Position numbers and translations under genes: made by a program | In this document: one piece after another, positions 54,601 through 62,205 of the stretch | How the letters are laid out: every line of letters begins with the position of its first letter | Position numbering within the stretch: the first letter of the stretch is position 1 | Notes under the pieces: generated by a model | The model's database searches: none | Told to the model about the DNA's origin: nothing | What the model saw: the letters and a program-made list of their open reading frames with translations, nothing else | Source: VYFG01 sp965221795 | GTDB taxonomy: Bacteria; Pseudomonadota; Gammaproteobacteria; Arenicellales; Poriferihabitantaceae | Assembly: GCA_965221795.1 (NCBI GenBank) | Contig: OZ244914.1 | Location: 3,534,001 to 3,598,000, forward strand | Length of the DNA stretch: 64,000 bases | Direction: 5' to 3'

Positions 54601-54809
54601 CTCTCCAGGGCATCGTCAGAGAGGGTGGGGTTGAGCTTGGCCAGTGCATCCCGGAGACGCTCTTCCAGAATGACTGACCCGTAATCGCTCCGCTCCACCC
54701 TGGGACTGCCGGGCCCGATAGCGGGGCCATAAGCGACGGTCCAGCCGAGGTTTTCCAGCCATTCGAGAGCCGCGTCTTCTACCTCGCTTTCGGTGATTCG
54801 GGCTGTCAC
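51630..54809 (-). CDS. hsdR: Type I restriction endonuclease subunit R (HsdR)
   Basis: 1059 residues. N-terminal nuclease: Asp145 in RRPDIVLF and ELK at 159-161 give the PD-(D/E)xK centre. The translocase follows: Walker A TQGSGKS (331-337), DEAH box IADEAHRSQYD (437-440), motif III GFTGTPIE, and DMWLTGFDAPSLHTMYVDK of the second RecA domain. The C-terminal helical part binds the methylase core. It is complete and of usual length. Its ATG overlaps the stop of the preceding PIN-like gene by the ATGA arrangement, so its translation may be affected by the frameshift there. Confidence 0.95.
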   Translation of the reverse strand: MTARITESEVEDAALEWLENLGWTVAYGPAIGPGSPRVERSDYGSVILEERLRDALAKLNPTLSDDALESAWRKLTRLEGTTLEIRNRAFHRMLVNGVTVEYRDAEGTIRGRQVEVVDFEDPVCNDWLAVNQFTVVENRDERRPDIVLFVNGLPLGLIELKNPADEDATVRSAWQQFQTYRTELPTLFSRNGFLIASDGTEAKIGTLTAGWEWFRRWRTIDGESLADPSLPELQVMLEGVCNPGRLLDLLRDFLVFEEDGSGVLVKKIAGYHQFHAVRTAVAETARAAEWLQNSGGRGQPGEDASRHPEDHAHHRPGGKLGDRRIGVVWHTQGSGKSLTMAFYAGRIIREPAMDNPTVVVLTDRNDLDDQLFTTFSRCQDLLRQPPVQATSRADLRDRLRVRQGGVIFTTIQKFFPEEKGDRHPQLSDRRNLVVIADEAHRSQYDFLDGYARHMRDALPNASFIGFTGTPIELEDANTRAVFGDYISIYDIQRAVEDGATVPIYYESRLARLSLDQDERPDIDLGFEEVTEGEEPGRKEKLKSRWAQLEAIVGSARRLALVAADIVTHYECRREAMDGKAMVVCMSRRICIDLYRELARLRPGWVHPEEEANGEDTRIQMKVVMTGSASDPPEWQPHIRSKSRREALAKRFRDADDPFRIVLVRDMWLTGFDAPSLHTMYVDKPMRGHGLMQAIARVNRVFRDKPGGLVVDHLGLSNELEQALSTYTRSGGSGDTALDQSKAVTLMQEKYDICQGLFHGFDHSAWTHGTASARVSLLPAAQEHILSQENGKERVIQAVRELTRAFALAVPHEEAIRIRDDVAFYQAVQSVLAKRAAGETRSDEELDFALRQLVSRAVASEEIVDIFTAAGLQKPDLSILSEPFLEQVQGMKHRNLAVDLLQKLLKGEVAVRRRRNVMQARSFAEMLEQSLRRYQNRAVEAVQVIEELIQLARELREADARGEALGLNEDELAFYDALETSDSAVEVLGDDTLREIARALVITVRNNVTIDWTLRENVRAHLRRLVKRILRQYGYPPDKQEQATRTVLEQAEALSAEWVV

Positions 54810-55316
54810 GCTGCAGACCTTCGCACTCCCAGGACGAATCTTGCGCGTTCTCGGCGAAGCATCTCGTATGGCGTTATGCAGCGCAAACCGAGGCCGATAC
54901 AGGCGTTCGGAATTTTGATCTTGCTGGCCGTGTCAGCGGGCACTTCGTGCGTAACGATGATGCACCCGTGAGCCAGAGCGTGCGCGACCAGCCAATAGTC
55001 CGCAACCTGCAAAACAGTAGCCACGGCAACAGGCTGATATCCATGACCGTTTGCCCAATCTCCCACAGTATGGAGCACTGACAACACCCGATTATCCGGT
55101 GTCAGGAAGAATCCGTCGTCTCGTGCCGCCACCCAATCTGCCAACTCGTCGTCTCCAGCTTGTAGTTCGTCCGGCGACTTTCTCAATACTCGCAACCTTG
55201 TCGGCATGATTTTGCTCAACCAGCCAGTCCCAGAAGGCAGGACAGAAATCGAAACCGTAGTGCAGATTCCTGGCCTGGATGAAGACGTTTGAATCGATGA
55301 GATAGGCCGTCATCAT
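54806..55316 (-). pseudogene. DUF4411 PIN-like protein, frameshifted
   Basis: ATG 55316 (the first of two adjacent) starts MTAYLIDSNVFIQARNLHYG and FDFCPAFWDWLVEQNHADKV. After ASIEKV one extra G near 55170 moves the frame, and DELQAGDDELADWVAARDDG, then LQVADYWLVAHALAHGCIIV and THEV continue to the stop at 54806. Together they give a full DUF4411 protein of about 165 residues with PIN-type acidic residues (Asp in LIDSN, Glu/Asp in DELQAGDDEL). DUF4411 genes are regularly paired with ImmA/IrrE peptidases as here. No homopolymer run explains the indel. Confidence 0.82.
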
Positions 55317-56464
55317 ATTACCCCGGCTTCGTGCCCGAGATTATTGAAGGTCTCGGGTTTCTTGATTCCCAGCATCCGAAATGCATCCCGATAGAGCGTC
55401 TGACCTTCAAGCGTACTCACGACCAATGCACGGGCAAATCGACGTCCGACCCGCAGGATCGTTGTGCGATAGAAATCACCACCGTCGCTGCCCGCTTGGG
55501 TCGGCTCTTGCAGACGGTTACTCTCTTGCGCCCATGCGGTGTCAAATCTCGCACGAGTCAGCCAATCTGCATCAAGCAAGCGGCGCAGGATGACCCATGT
55601 GCTGACCTTGAAAATCCGTGCCAGTCGCAATAGGGCATCGGCGAGAGGCTCGGTTGGGTGTAAATATGTGCGCAAGGCATCCAACGGTACCAGCAGCTCG
55701 GCGGCCACCGCGTTGCACCACACTTCCTCCTGGCAAAATCCCGAATTCGGCGCGGGCCCAGGATTCGACAAGGAGGAGGTGCCGAGCCAGATATGCGCCA
55801 ACTCATGCGCCAGCGTGAACATCTGTGCCGCCTTCGTGTCCTTGCCGTTGACGAAGATCAGCGGCGCGAGTGGATCGCACAGTGCGAAACCGCGAAACTC
55901 GGCGGGGTCGAGACCACGTTTGGTGTTGCTCATTACGATACCGCTCACCATGACGAGAACGCCGGCCTCGTCGACCCGGCGAATGAATAGCCGCAGGGCC
56001 TCGGTCCAGGTAGAACATCCCCGGCGGGCAGCTACATCGAACCCCAGGGTATCCCGTATCCTTGAGGCGATGAATTCCGGGGGCCTGTGGACGGAGGCGC
56101 TGCCGACGAACCCAAGATCCGAATCGCCAGCGACACGGGCAAAACCCCGATACCAGCTTTGCCACTCCTGACAAGCATAGATTGTGTCCAGCAGATTCGG
56201 GCTGGGTCGCATCACCTTATTCCCGGAGAAAGTCCGAAAGTCAGGAATCGGGACAGTTTCATCTGGGGGTTCCGAGAGAAACAGGTAACCGACCGGTGCA
56301 TGGACAGCACGGGCGAATGCTTCCGCTTGCTTCAGGGTGGGGGTCGCTTTCCCGTCTTCCCATTCAGCCAGTTTCTTGAACTTTTTCACCAGATCTTCCT
56401 GAGAGACCCCTGCGCGTTCGCGGGCCCAGCGGAGAAGGTCTGGATTGACGGGGGCTTCGATCAT
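55313..56464 (-). CDS. XRE-ImmA/IrrE zinc peptidase
   Basis: 383 residues. A helix-turn-helix at about 8-60 (RWARERAGVSQEDLVKKFKK, then LAEWEDGKATPTLKQAEAFA) precedes a DUF955 peptidase domain with the zinc motif TLAHELAHIW (His220, Glu221, His224). The C-terminal 100 residues resemble the usual ImmA tail. ImmA-type enzymes cleave repressors or antitoxins. The partner DUF4411 gene follows with an ATGA overlap, and its own ATG overlaps the hsdS stop. The module probably acts as a regulator or TA-like unit inside the restriction operon. Confidence 0.88.
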   Translation of the reverse strand: MIEAPVNPDLLRWARERAGVSQEDLVKKFKKLAEWEDGKATPTLKQAEAFARAVHAPVGYLFLSEPPDETVPIPDFRTFSGNKVMRPSPNLLDTIYACQEWQSWYRGFARVAGDSDLGFVGSASVHRPPEFIASRIRDTLGFDVAARRGCSTWTEALRLFIRRVDEAGVLVMVSGIVMSNTKRGLDPAEFRGFALCDPLAPLIFVNGKDTKAAQMFTLAHELAHIWLGTSSLSNPGPAPNSGFCQEEVWCNAVAAELLVPLDALRTYLHPTEPLADALLRLARIFKVSTWVILRRLLDADWLTRARFDTAWAQESNRLQEPTQAGSDGGDFYRTTILRVGRRFARALVVSTLEGQTLYRDAFRMLGIKKPETFNNLGHEAGVI

Positions 56465-58044
56465 GCTACGGCCTCGACCATTTTTCCGGCATCTCGCAGG
56501 CGGATTTCGCCGGACATGAGTTTCGGTAAAAGAAGGTCACGGGTCCGAGCGAGGGTGCGAGACTCAAAAATATTCTTTCTGATATGTTCATCAAGAGGCG
56601 CGGCTTGGTTCTCGAAGAGAGCAACAAACTCTTGTGCCGGCTCCAGGATACTCAGGGCTTCGAACTGCTTTTTGTTGATTGCTCCAAATACCGTTCCGGT
56701 ATGTTCGTACTGCTTCAACTTTTGTTGTACTGCCCACGCTGAGTAGTAGGTGAACGACCGTGACCCGGAAACATGACGGAGAACGGCAACACCTCGTCCA
56801 ATACAGCATTTGTCCCACGCCATGTTAATGTCACCAACCGGTGCCCGAACGCTCACAAGCGTATCATCGCGCTCTGCAATTCTGGTCGGGACGGTACAGT
56901 ATTTGCGATTCTTTGGATATCGAAACCCGAAATCTGTCCGTCCCTGGAAAAAAGGCAACCCTTCTCCGTTCTCGTTATAAGTTCTCCCTGGAGGCGACTG
57001 CCCCATGGTTAAACGGAAACAATCACCAACCGTTCCAACTCGCCACCCAACTGGCTTGTCTTCGTCGTCCAGCCTATCGGGGAACCGCTCCCAAAGTTCC
57101 GGGGCCAAATATGGAGCTCGGCCTTCTACCTTGGCCCGCACCGGCCCGAACTCCACAAACCAGTCCCGGAAAATCGCCCGGGCCATCGCCTCCAGCGTCT
57201 CGTTCATCCGGCGGTTGCCTTCGATCTTGTCGTCCAACGTGCCCAGAATGTGGGCGATCGCACGTTGCTCCGGTATCGGGGGGAGAGGTATATTGATATG
57301 GTTGAAAGATTCAGTTGGAACTCGTTGACGCCCAGAAGTACCGGTCATCTGACCGACTGCATATTCCCGTATTAAATCCCATTGGGTCAGATAGTAGGAA
57401 AAATTATTATCCGTAACATTAGGGCGTCCACGAATAACGATGAATTCTGTAGAGCCATGTGCGAGTAGCACCCGCTGTGAGGCATGGTAGCGTGCGATTT
57501 TCCCATTCTCTAGGCAAGGTGTTATTCTCGCCATGAGAGTGTCACCGTCATGGAATCGAGATCCTCCACCCTTGAATTCACGCTCTGTATCGGCATAAGC
57601 GAATTTTGAATTTGGGTTAACAGCCACCATATCAACATAGGGATAATTTTGGCCTTGATTAAGCTCTACTTTCGGGTTGATCTGAATAGCTTGACTGAAC
57701 GGAATTTCTTGCCAGTTTTCTTGTATCGAAATCTTTTCTGTGAAAAAAAGCACATGACTCTCTACGATTTCATCCCGAAATGATTCAGGCACTTCATCCC
57801 AAACAAATAAATCCACCCTGAAAGGGAGGTCACTTTCCTCCAGCGCTTCACGAAGGTTGCCAACTTGGTAGGCTTGTTTGGGCTTAGCAAATACCACTAA
57901 ATCAAGGTCGGATTGTGGCCGTGATGTCCACTTCGCCCTAGATCCATACACCCAGACTGTAATTCCCGGAAGATGCCGGTGAAGCAGCGTCAGAATCATT
58001 TCATGCTGCTCGGGAGTTACGTCGATGGGACTGACTACTCCCAT
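56461..58044 (-). CDS. hsdS: MNT nucleotidyltransferase fused to type I specificity subunit (HsdS)
   Basis: 527 residues in one uninterrupted frame. Residues about 10-102 are a minimal nucleotidyltransferase: VWVYGSRAKW with Gly34-Ser35, ten residues, then Asp46-Leu-Asp48, and a third acidic Asp78 in FRVDLFV, the full GSx10DxD triad of MntA-like antitoxins. From about residue 108 the protein is HsdS: first target-recognition domain (WQEIPFSQAIQINPKVELN...), conserved helix EQRAIAHILGTLDDKIEGNR, second target domain (GWRVGTVGDCFRLTMGQSPP...) and the end LLLPKLMSGEIRL. HsdS normally has 400-430 residues without such a leader. ATG 58044 overlaps the HEPN gene by 10 bp. I know of no characterised example of this fusion. 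Confidence 0.9.
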   Translation of the reverse strand: MGVVSPIDVTPEQHEMILTLLHRHLPGITVWVYGSRAKWTSRPQSDLDLVVFAKPKQAYQVGNLREALEESDLPFRVDLFVWDEVPESFRDEIVESHVLFFTEKISIQENWQEIPFSQAIQINPKVELNQGQNYPYVDMVAVNPNSKFAYADTEREFKGGGSRFHDGDTLMARITPCLENGKIARYHASQRVLLAHGSTEFIVIRGRPNVTDNNFSYYLTQWDLIREYAVGQMTGTSGRQRVPTESFNHINIPLPPIPEQRAIAHILGTLDDKIEGNRRMNETLEAMARAIFRDWFVEFGPVRAKVEGRAPYLAPELWERFPDRLDDEDKPVGWRVGTVGDCFRLTMGQSPPGRTYNENGEGLPFFQGRTDFGFRYPKNRKYCTVPTRIAERDDTLVSVRAPVGDINMAWDKCCIGRGVAVLRHVSGSRSFTYYSAWAVQQKLKQYEHTGTVFGAINKKQFEALSILEPAQEFVALFENQAAPLDEHIRKNIFESRTLARTRDLLLPKLMSGEIRLRDAGKMVEAVA

Positions 58045-58451
58045 GTTGAAGCAGTCATTGTCTGATAGAGACCGATAGCATCATCAATAAAGCCGGGCAT
58101 CAACTCCAGGCAAACTGTAGCTTTTTCTCCATCGTAGTCGTGAGACGTGTTAGTCCGTGCATTCGCATACTCCATCCATTGCTTCAGTGGTGACGCGAGC
58201 AAGCCATTTTCATGAGCCAGTCGGAATATGGGCTTAGGGCTATTTGGCGGCTCGGCAATCCCCAGCCCCTCAGACAGATATCTCTTGAGAGCTTTCCACA
58301 AGCAGTCATAGCAGGTCTCGAAGCGCTGTATGACGGACTCGGAAACCCCCTCACGAGTCAGGACCGAAAGGTCATCTTCTAGGCTCTGGTGGTTTTCGTG
58401 CTGTTCCTCCAAGCGTTTGAGGGATAACTGGAATTTGCTGTAGTCGATCAT
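58035..58451 (-). CDS. HEPN protein, nucleotidyltransferase partner (HepT/HI0074-like)
   Basis: A 138-residue helical protein of the HI0074/HEPN class (SKFQLSLKRLEEQHEN, then CYDCLWKALKRYLSEGLGI). Residues 99-106 read RTNTSHDY, the R-x4-H-x-Y motif of HepT-like toxin RNases, in which MntA antitoxins modify the tyrosine with AMP. The matching MNT domain is the leader of the next gene, which it overlaps. So toxin (HEPN) and antitoxin (MNT) are side by side, but the antitoxin is part of HsdS. The start at ATG 58451 is 23 bp after the small gene. Confidence 0.85.
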   Translation of the reverse strand: MIDYSKFQLSLKRLEEQHENHQSLEDDLSVLTREGVSESVIQRFETCYDCLWKALKRYLSEGLGIAEPPNSPKPIFRLAHENGLLASPLKQWMEYANARTNTSHDYDGEKATVCLELMPGFIDDAIGLYQTMTASTWE

Positions 58452-58474
58452 GCTTCCTATAGAACGGATTGCTG

Positions 58475-58726
58475 TCAGTTGGATGTTCGATGAAGTGCCA
58501 GAACTTCCGTGATTGTCTCTGCCTCCTCCCGGGATGCTGATGGAAAATCATGTAGGTTCCTATGCCAACCCTCCCATTGGTTTATGCCGGTATTCAATGT
58601 CACGGGAACGACGGAAATCTGTTCTGGTGACAGGTTGTCATAGCCTTGTTCATATCCACTGACAACTACCCGCATATCTTCAGGATAGGTTCTCAAGAGA
58701 TCAATTATCGCTCGAATAGTCATCAT
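58475..58726 (-). CDS. Small conserved protein in restriction operon
   Basis: 83 residues from ATG 58726 in an ATGA overlap with hsdM. It starts MMTIRAIIDLLRTYPEDMRV and VVSGYEQGYDNLSPEQI. The layout (helix, strand with VVSGYE, acidic middle) is seen in small proteins that accompany TA and restriction genes; I cannot name a family. No nuclease or DNA-binding motif is visible. Confidence 0.65.
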   Translation of the reverse strand: MMTIRAIIDLLRTYPEDMRVVVSGYEQGYDNLSPEQISVVPVTLNTGINQWEGWHRNLHDFPSASREEAETITEVLALHRTSN

Positions 58727-60315
58727 TTTTCCTGTACTCCAAATCCCAGTTGTTGCAAGTTTTCTGTAATCGCCGCATCCAGTCGGGCACTTTCCGCTTG
58801 ATGCCGATAAAACTCCTTAGTCAGATGCTTCATCTTCTCATCGAACGGTTCGTCGTCTTTCTCCTGCGGCGGAGCTCCCACAAAGCGACCGGGAGTCAAC
58901 CCATGCCCATGCTGGCGCACTTCATCCAGTGGAGCACTCCGGCAAAATCCGGGCACATCAGTATAGTCACTGCCAGCATCGCTTGATCGCCAGGCATGGT
59001 ACGTGCCGGCAATCCGCGAAATCTCCTCATCCGTCAGTTCCCGGTGGGTCCGGTCGACCATCCGGCCCAATCCACGAGCGTCAATGAAAAGGATTTCATC
59101 CTGCCGGTTGCGGAACTTGCCATTTCTACGATCCCGGGCCAGAAACCACAGGCAGGCGGGAATCTGGGTGGAGTAGAACAGTTGACCGGGCAAGGCGACC
59201 AGGCAGTCCACAAGCCTTGCCTCTATCAGGTTCTGCCGAATCTCTCCCTCTCCCGACTGGGCCGAGGACATGGAGCCGTTGGCCAGCACAAATCCCGCCG
59301 TTCCGGATGGCGCGAGATGATGCACCATGTGCTGCACCCAGGCGAAGTTGGCATTGCCCTTGGGCGGAATGCCGTACTTCCAGCGCTGGTCTTCCGCGAG
59401 TCGCTCCCCACCCCAGTCCTTCACGTTGAAAGGCGGATTGGCGAGAATAAAATCGGCCCGCAGATCGGGATGACGATCGTTATGGAAGCTGTCCCCGTGC
59501 TCGATCCGACCCTCAATCCCGCGAATCGCCAGATTCATCTTCGCCAGACGCCAGGTCGTATAGTTCGACTCCTGCCCCCAGATCGAAATGTCGCCTCGGG
59601 CCTTTCCCCCGTTGCCGTTGCCGGTAGCATGAGCATGGAGAAATTCGGCAGACTGCACGAACATGCCGGAAGAGCCGCAACAGGGGTCATAGACCCGCCC
59701 CCGGTATGGCTCTAACATCTCCACCAGCAGCCGGACGACACAATGCGGCGTATAGAACTCCCCCCCCTTCTTACCCTCCGCACTCGCGAACTGCGACAGA
59801 AAATATTCGTAGACGCGGCCCAGGACATCCTGGGAGCGGGCTTCCTCGTCGCCCACGCGGAGATTGCCGATCAGATCGATCAGCTGACCGAGGCGCTGCT
59901 GATCCAGGGCCGGACGGGCATATTCTTTCGGCAACACCTCCCGCAGCGAGGGGTTCTCACGCTCGACGGCCGTCATCGCGTCATCCACGACCTGGCCGAT
60001 GTCCGGCTGTCTGGCGCGTCCTTTCAGATGACTCCAGCGTGCCTCCGGTGGGACCCAGAAGATATTGTCGGCGAGATACTCATCTCGATCTTCGGCGGCT
60101 TCCGCTCCCCATTCGGCGAGCACCGAAGCCTGTCGCTCCTCGAACGCATCGGAAACGTACTTGAGAAAGATCAGGCCGAGCACTACATGCTTGTATTCAG
60201 CGGCGTCCGTCGAGCCCCGCAGGGTATCGGCCATTGCCCATAACTCGGCTTCATAACCGGTAATGGCTCCGCTCTGTGATGAACCATCGGTCGGATTCGA
60301 GTTTTTTCGGTTCAT
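58723..60315 (-). CDS. hsdM: Type I DNA methyltransferase subunit M (HsdM)
   Basis: 530 residues. N-terminal helical domain (GYEAELWAMADTLRGSTDAA), then the Rossmann methylase: SAM motif DPCCGSSGMF (210-219) after GGEFYTPHCVVRLLVEM, and catalytic ANPPFNVKDWG (292-302), the NPPF of N6-adenine enzymes. Length and motifs are normal. It is the first gene of the operon, whose promoter should lie in 60316-60630. With HsdS it methylates host sites and with HsdR it cleaves foreign DNA. Confidence 0.95.
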   Translation of the reverse strand: MNRKNSNPTDGSSQSGAITGYEAELWAMADTLRGSTDAAEYKHVVLGLIFLKYVSDAFEERQASVLAEWGAEAAEDRDEYLADNIFWVPPEARWSHLKGRARQPDIGQVVDDAMTAVERENPSLREVLPKEYARPALDQQRLGQLIDLIGNLRVGDEEARSQDVLGRVYEYFLSQFASAEGKKGGEFYTPHCVVRLLVEMLEPYRGRVYDPCCGSSGMFVQSAEFLHAHATGNGNGGKARGDISIWGQESNYTTWRLAKMNLAIRGIEGRIEHGDSFHNDRHPDLRADFILANPPFNVKDWGGERLAEDQRWKYGIPPKGNANFAWVQHMVHHLAPSGTAGFVLANGSMSSAQSGEGEIRQNLIEARLVDCLVALPGQLFYSTQIPACLWFLARDRRNGKFRNRQDEILFIDARGLGRMVDRTHRELTDEEISRIAGTYHAWRSSDAGSDYTDVPGFCRSAPLDEVRQHGHGLTPGRFVGAPPQEKDDEPFDEKMKHLTKEFYRHQAESARLDAAITENLQQLGFGVQEK

Positions 60316-60630
60316 GAATGATGCTTTCCTGATTGAGAGGAAAATTATCGACGATTTCTATGACGCATCCCCAAGGGGTTTCTTATAACAGTACGCCTAT
60401 TGCATCGCAACAGGTTCCGGTCCATAAAGCTCACGATGAGCACCAGAAGGCCAGTCGTTGGCAAGCATGTTGTGACACGATGCCGCGCATTCTATGCAAG
60501 ATGCCACAAAGCTGGAGACTAAAGCCGCCAAGCATTTTCTACTATAGCCAATTCTGGTATGTACAGGCGATACTTACAGGTGACCTCACATGGAGAAGTG
60601 CTGCTGCTTGGAATGCCGCGGATCAACCCT
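60316..60630. other. Upstream region of the restriction operon
   Basis: No supported gene. This stretch separates the hsdM start from the 3' end of the MttB homologue; all three neighbours run on the minus strand, so a promoter for the restriction operon is expected here. No clear operator was identified. Confidence 0.4.
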
Positions 60631-62187
60631 TCATGCAGCCACCAGAATGGGGAATTTCTTCCGGATCCTTTCATCCACAGCAGATTCGATAAAACAAGGC
60701 AGGTACTCGGTCAGGATTTCATTCGTGATTGTGCGGCTTCGTTCAAACAGATCGATCGACCCTTGTTGCTCCCAGGCATCAGGAGGGTCACGTGAAACCA
60801 GAACAGGCTCGGGATACAGGTATTCTGATTCCATGAACTCCATCGTCTGGGAATGGCCGAGAAAGTGCCCCGGATGAATCACCGATTCACGGATCACTTC
60901 CACCGACAGTGTCTCGTCACTGACTTCGATGCCACGGGTTGCCCGAAGAACCATACCCAGAATTTCATTATCGATCACCAGGGATTCGAAACTGCAACCC
61001 ATCAGGCTTCCCATCATGCCCGCTGCCTCACAAACGCGATTGGCCCCGGCCATAGCCGCCAATACGAGAGTAATCCCCTTCTCGAAACCATGCTGGGCAT
61101 CGGGTACTTTGGAGTCCGTCATCCCGGCCGCCACGGAATTGGGTAAATCATAATACGAACCCATCTGCACAGCGGCTGCAGAAAGCAAAGCTTCCTCACC
61201 ACTGCCGCCGGAAAAAGATCCGGTTCGCAAGTCTGTAACAAAAGGCCATGCCGCAAAGGTCATCGGACAACCAGGCCGAATCAAATTCACCACTGCCAAA
61301 CAAGCCAGGGTTTCAGCAATGACCTGGGCCAATATGCCGGCCAGCGGAGCAGGTGCGGTGGCACCACTCTGGGGAGCGACTGCCAAATCACTGGTGAGAC
61401 CCAATCGGCTGGCTTCCATCATGACTTCCAGGTTCGACCGGCCGAAACGCAAGGGCGAAACAATTGGACAACCCCCAAAAATAGCAAATGGTTCCTTGGC
61501 AAATCGCCCTTCCCCACCGAGTACCATATCGAACATTTCCAGAGCTGGGCGAACACTGGTCGCCCGACGAAAAGCGAAGCAAAGCGGCTTTTCCGTACCC
61601 CGAATCATGGCATAAGGCACATTGATGTCATGTTCGAAGTCATCGGTAACATCGGTCGGTACGACCGTTGCCCCGATCATATGGATATTGTCCAGTTTGT
61701 CACTCAGGCGGGTGAAGTCATAGATGTCCTGCAAAGTCGACGCACGATAGCGCCGAGTGGCAGGGTCAAAAGTAGTCACCGCAGACCCCGAAGTCGCGAA
61801 GTAGACCCGGGAACCGCTACACTCCATATCGTCCCGGCCCCTCCGGGCACCCCGGGCATGCACCACAAAATCACGTGCTGCATTGGCGATGAGATCGTCT
61901 ACCATTCCTTTCGGAAAACATAATCGCCCATGCTCATTCAGGAAGCAGCCCTGATGCAGTACTTCCTTGAGTAATTCCGGGATCGGGTCACCGATCCCAA
62001 TGGTCTCCAGAATCTCGAGGGCGGCTTGATGGATCCGACCCATATCAGAATCGCTCAGCGGCTGGTAGCGGCCACTGTGCATGCCCGGCCAAATGGCAGG
62101 TGACTGGGAGTCCGCCTGGCGCTTGGCACGTCGAACCTGGCGCCCTCCTGCACGACCGGTAGCCCGCTTTGCCTTGGCAGTTTTCAT
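60631..62187 (-). CDS. Trimethylamine methyltransferase (MttB) family protein, second homologue
   Basis: 518 residues related to the protein at 40979. It has MHSGRYQPLSDSDMGRIHQA, LEILETIGIGDPIPELLKE, then SGSAVTTFDPATRRYRASTL, SDLAVAPQSGATAPAPLAGI and GSGEEALLSAAAVQMGSYYD. A very basic N-terminus (KTAKAKRATGRAGGRQVRRA) precedes the barrel. No in-frame amber codon, so a non-pyrrolysine member. It probably demethylates a quaternary or tertiary amine. It follows the flavoprotein gene by 18 bp, suggesting an operon of a TMADH-like oxidase plus MttB. Confidence 0.86.
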   Translation of the reverse strand: MKTAKAKRATGRAGGRQVRRAKRQADSQSPAIWPGMHSGRYQPLSDSDMGRIHQAALEILETIGIGDPIPELLKEVLHQGCFLNEHGRLCFPKGMVDDLIANAARDFVVHARGARRGRDDMECSGSRVYFATSGSAVTTFDPATRRYRASTLQDIYDFTRLSDKLDNIHMIGATVVPTDVTDDFEHDINVPYAMIRGTEKPLCFAFRRATSVRPALEMFDMVLGGEGRFAKEPFAIFGGCPIVSPLRFGRSNLEVMMEASRLGLTSDLAVAPQSGATAPAPLAGILAQVIAETLACLAVVNLIRPGCPMTFAAWPFVTDLRTGSFSGGSGEEALLSAAAVQMGSYYDLPNSVAAGMTDSKVPDAQHGFEKGITLVLAAMAGANRVCEAAGMMGSLMGCSFESLVIDNEILGMVLRATRGIEVSDETLSVEVIRESVIHPGHFLGHSQTMEFMESEYLYPEPVLVSRDPPDAWEQQGSIDLFERSRTITNEILTEYLPCFIESAVDERIRKKFPILVAA

Positions 62188-62205
62188 ATGAATCAGGAAT
62201 GGAAG

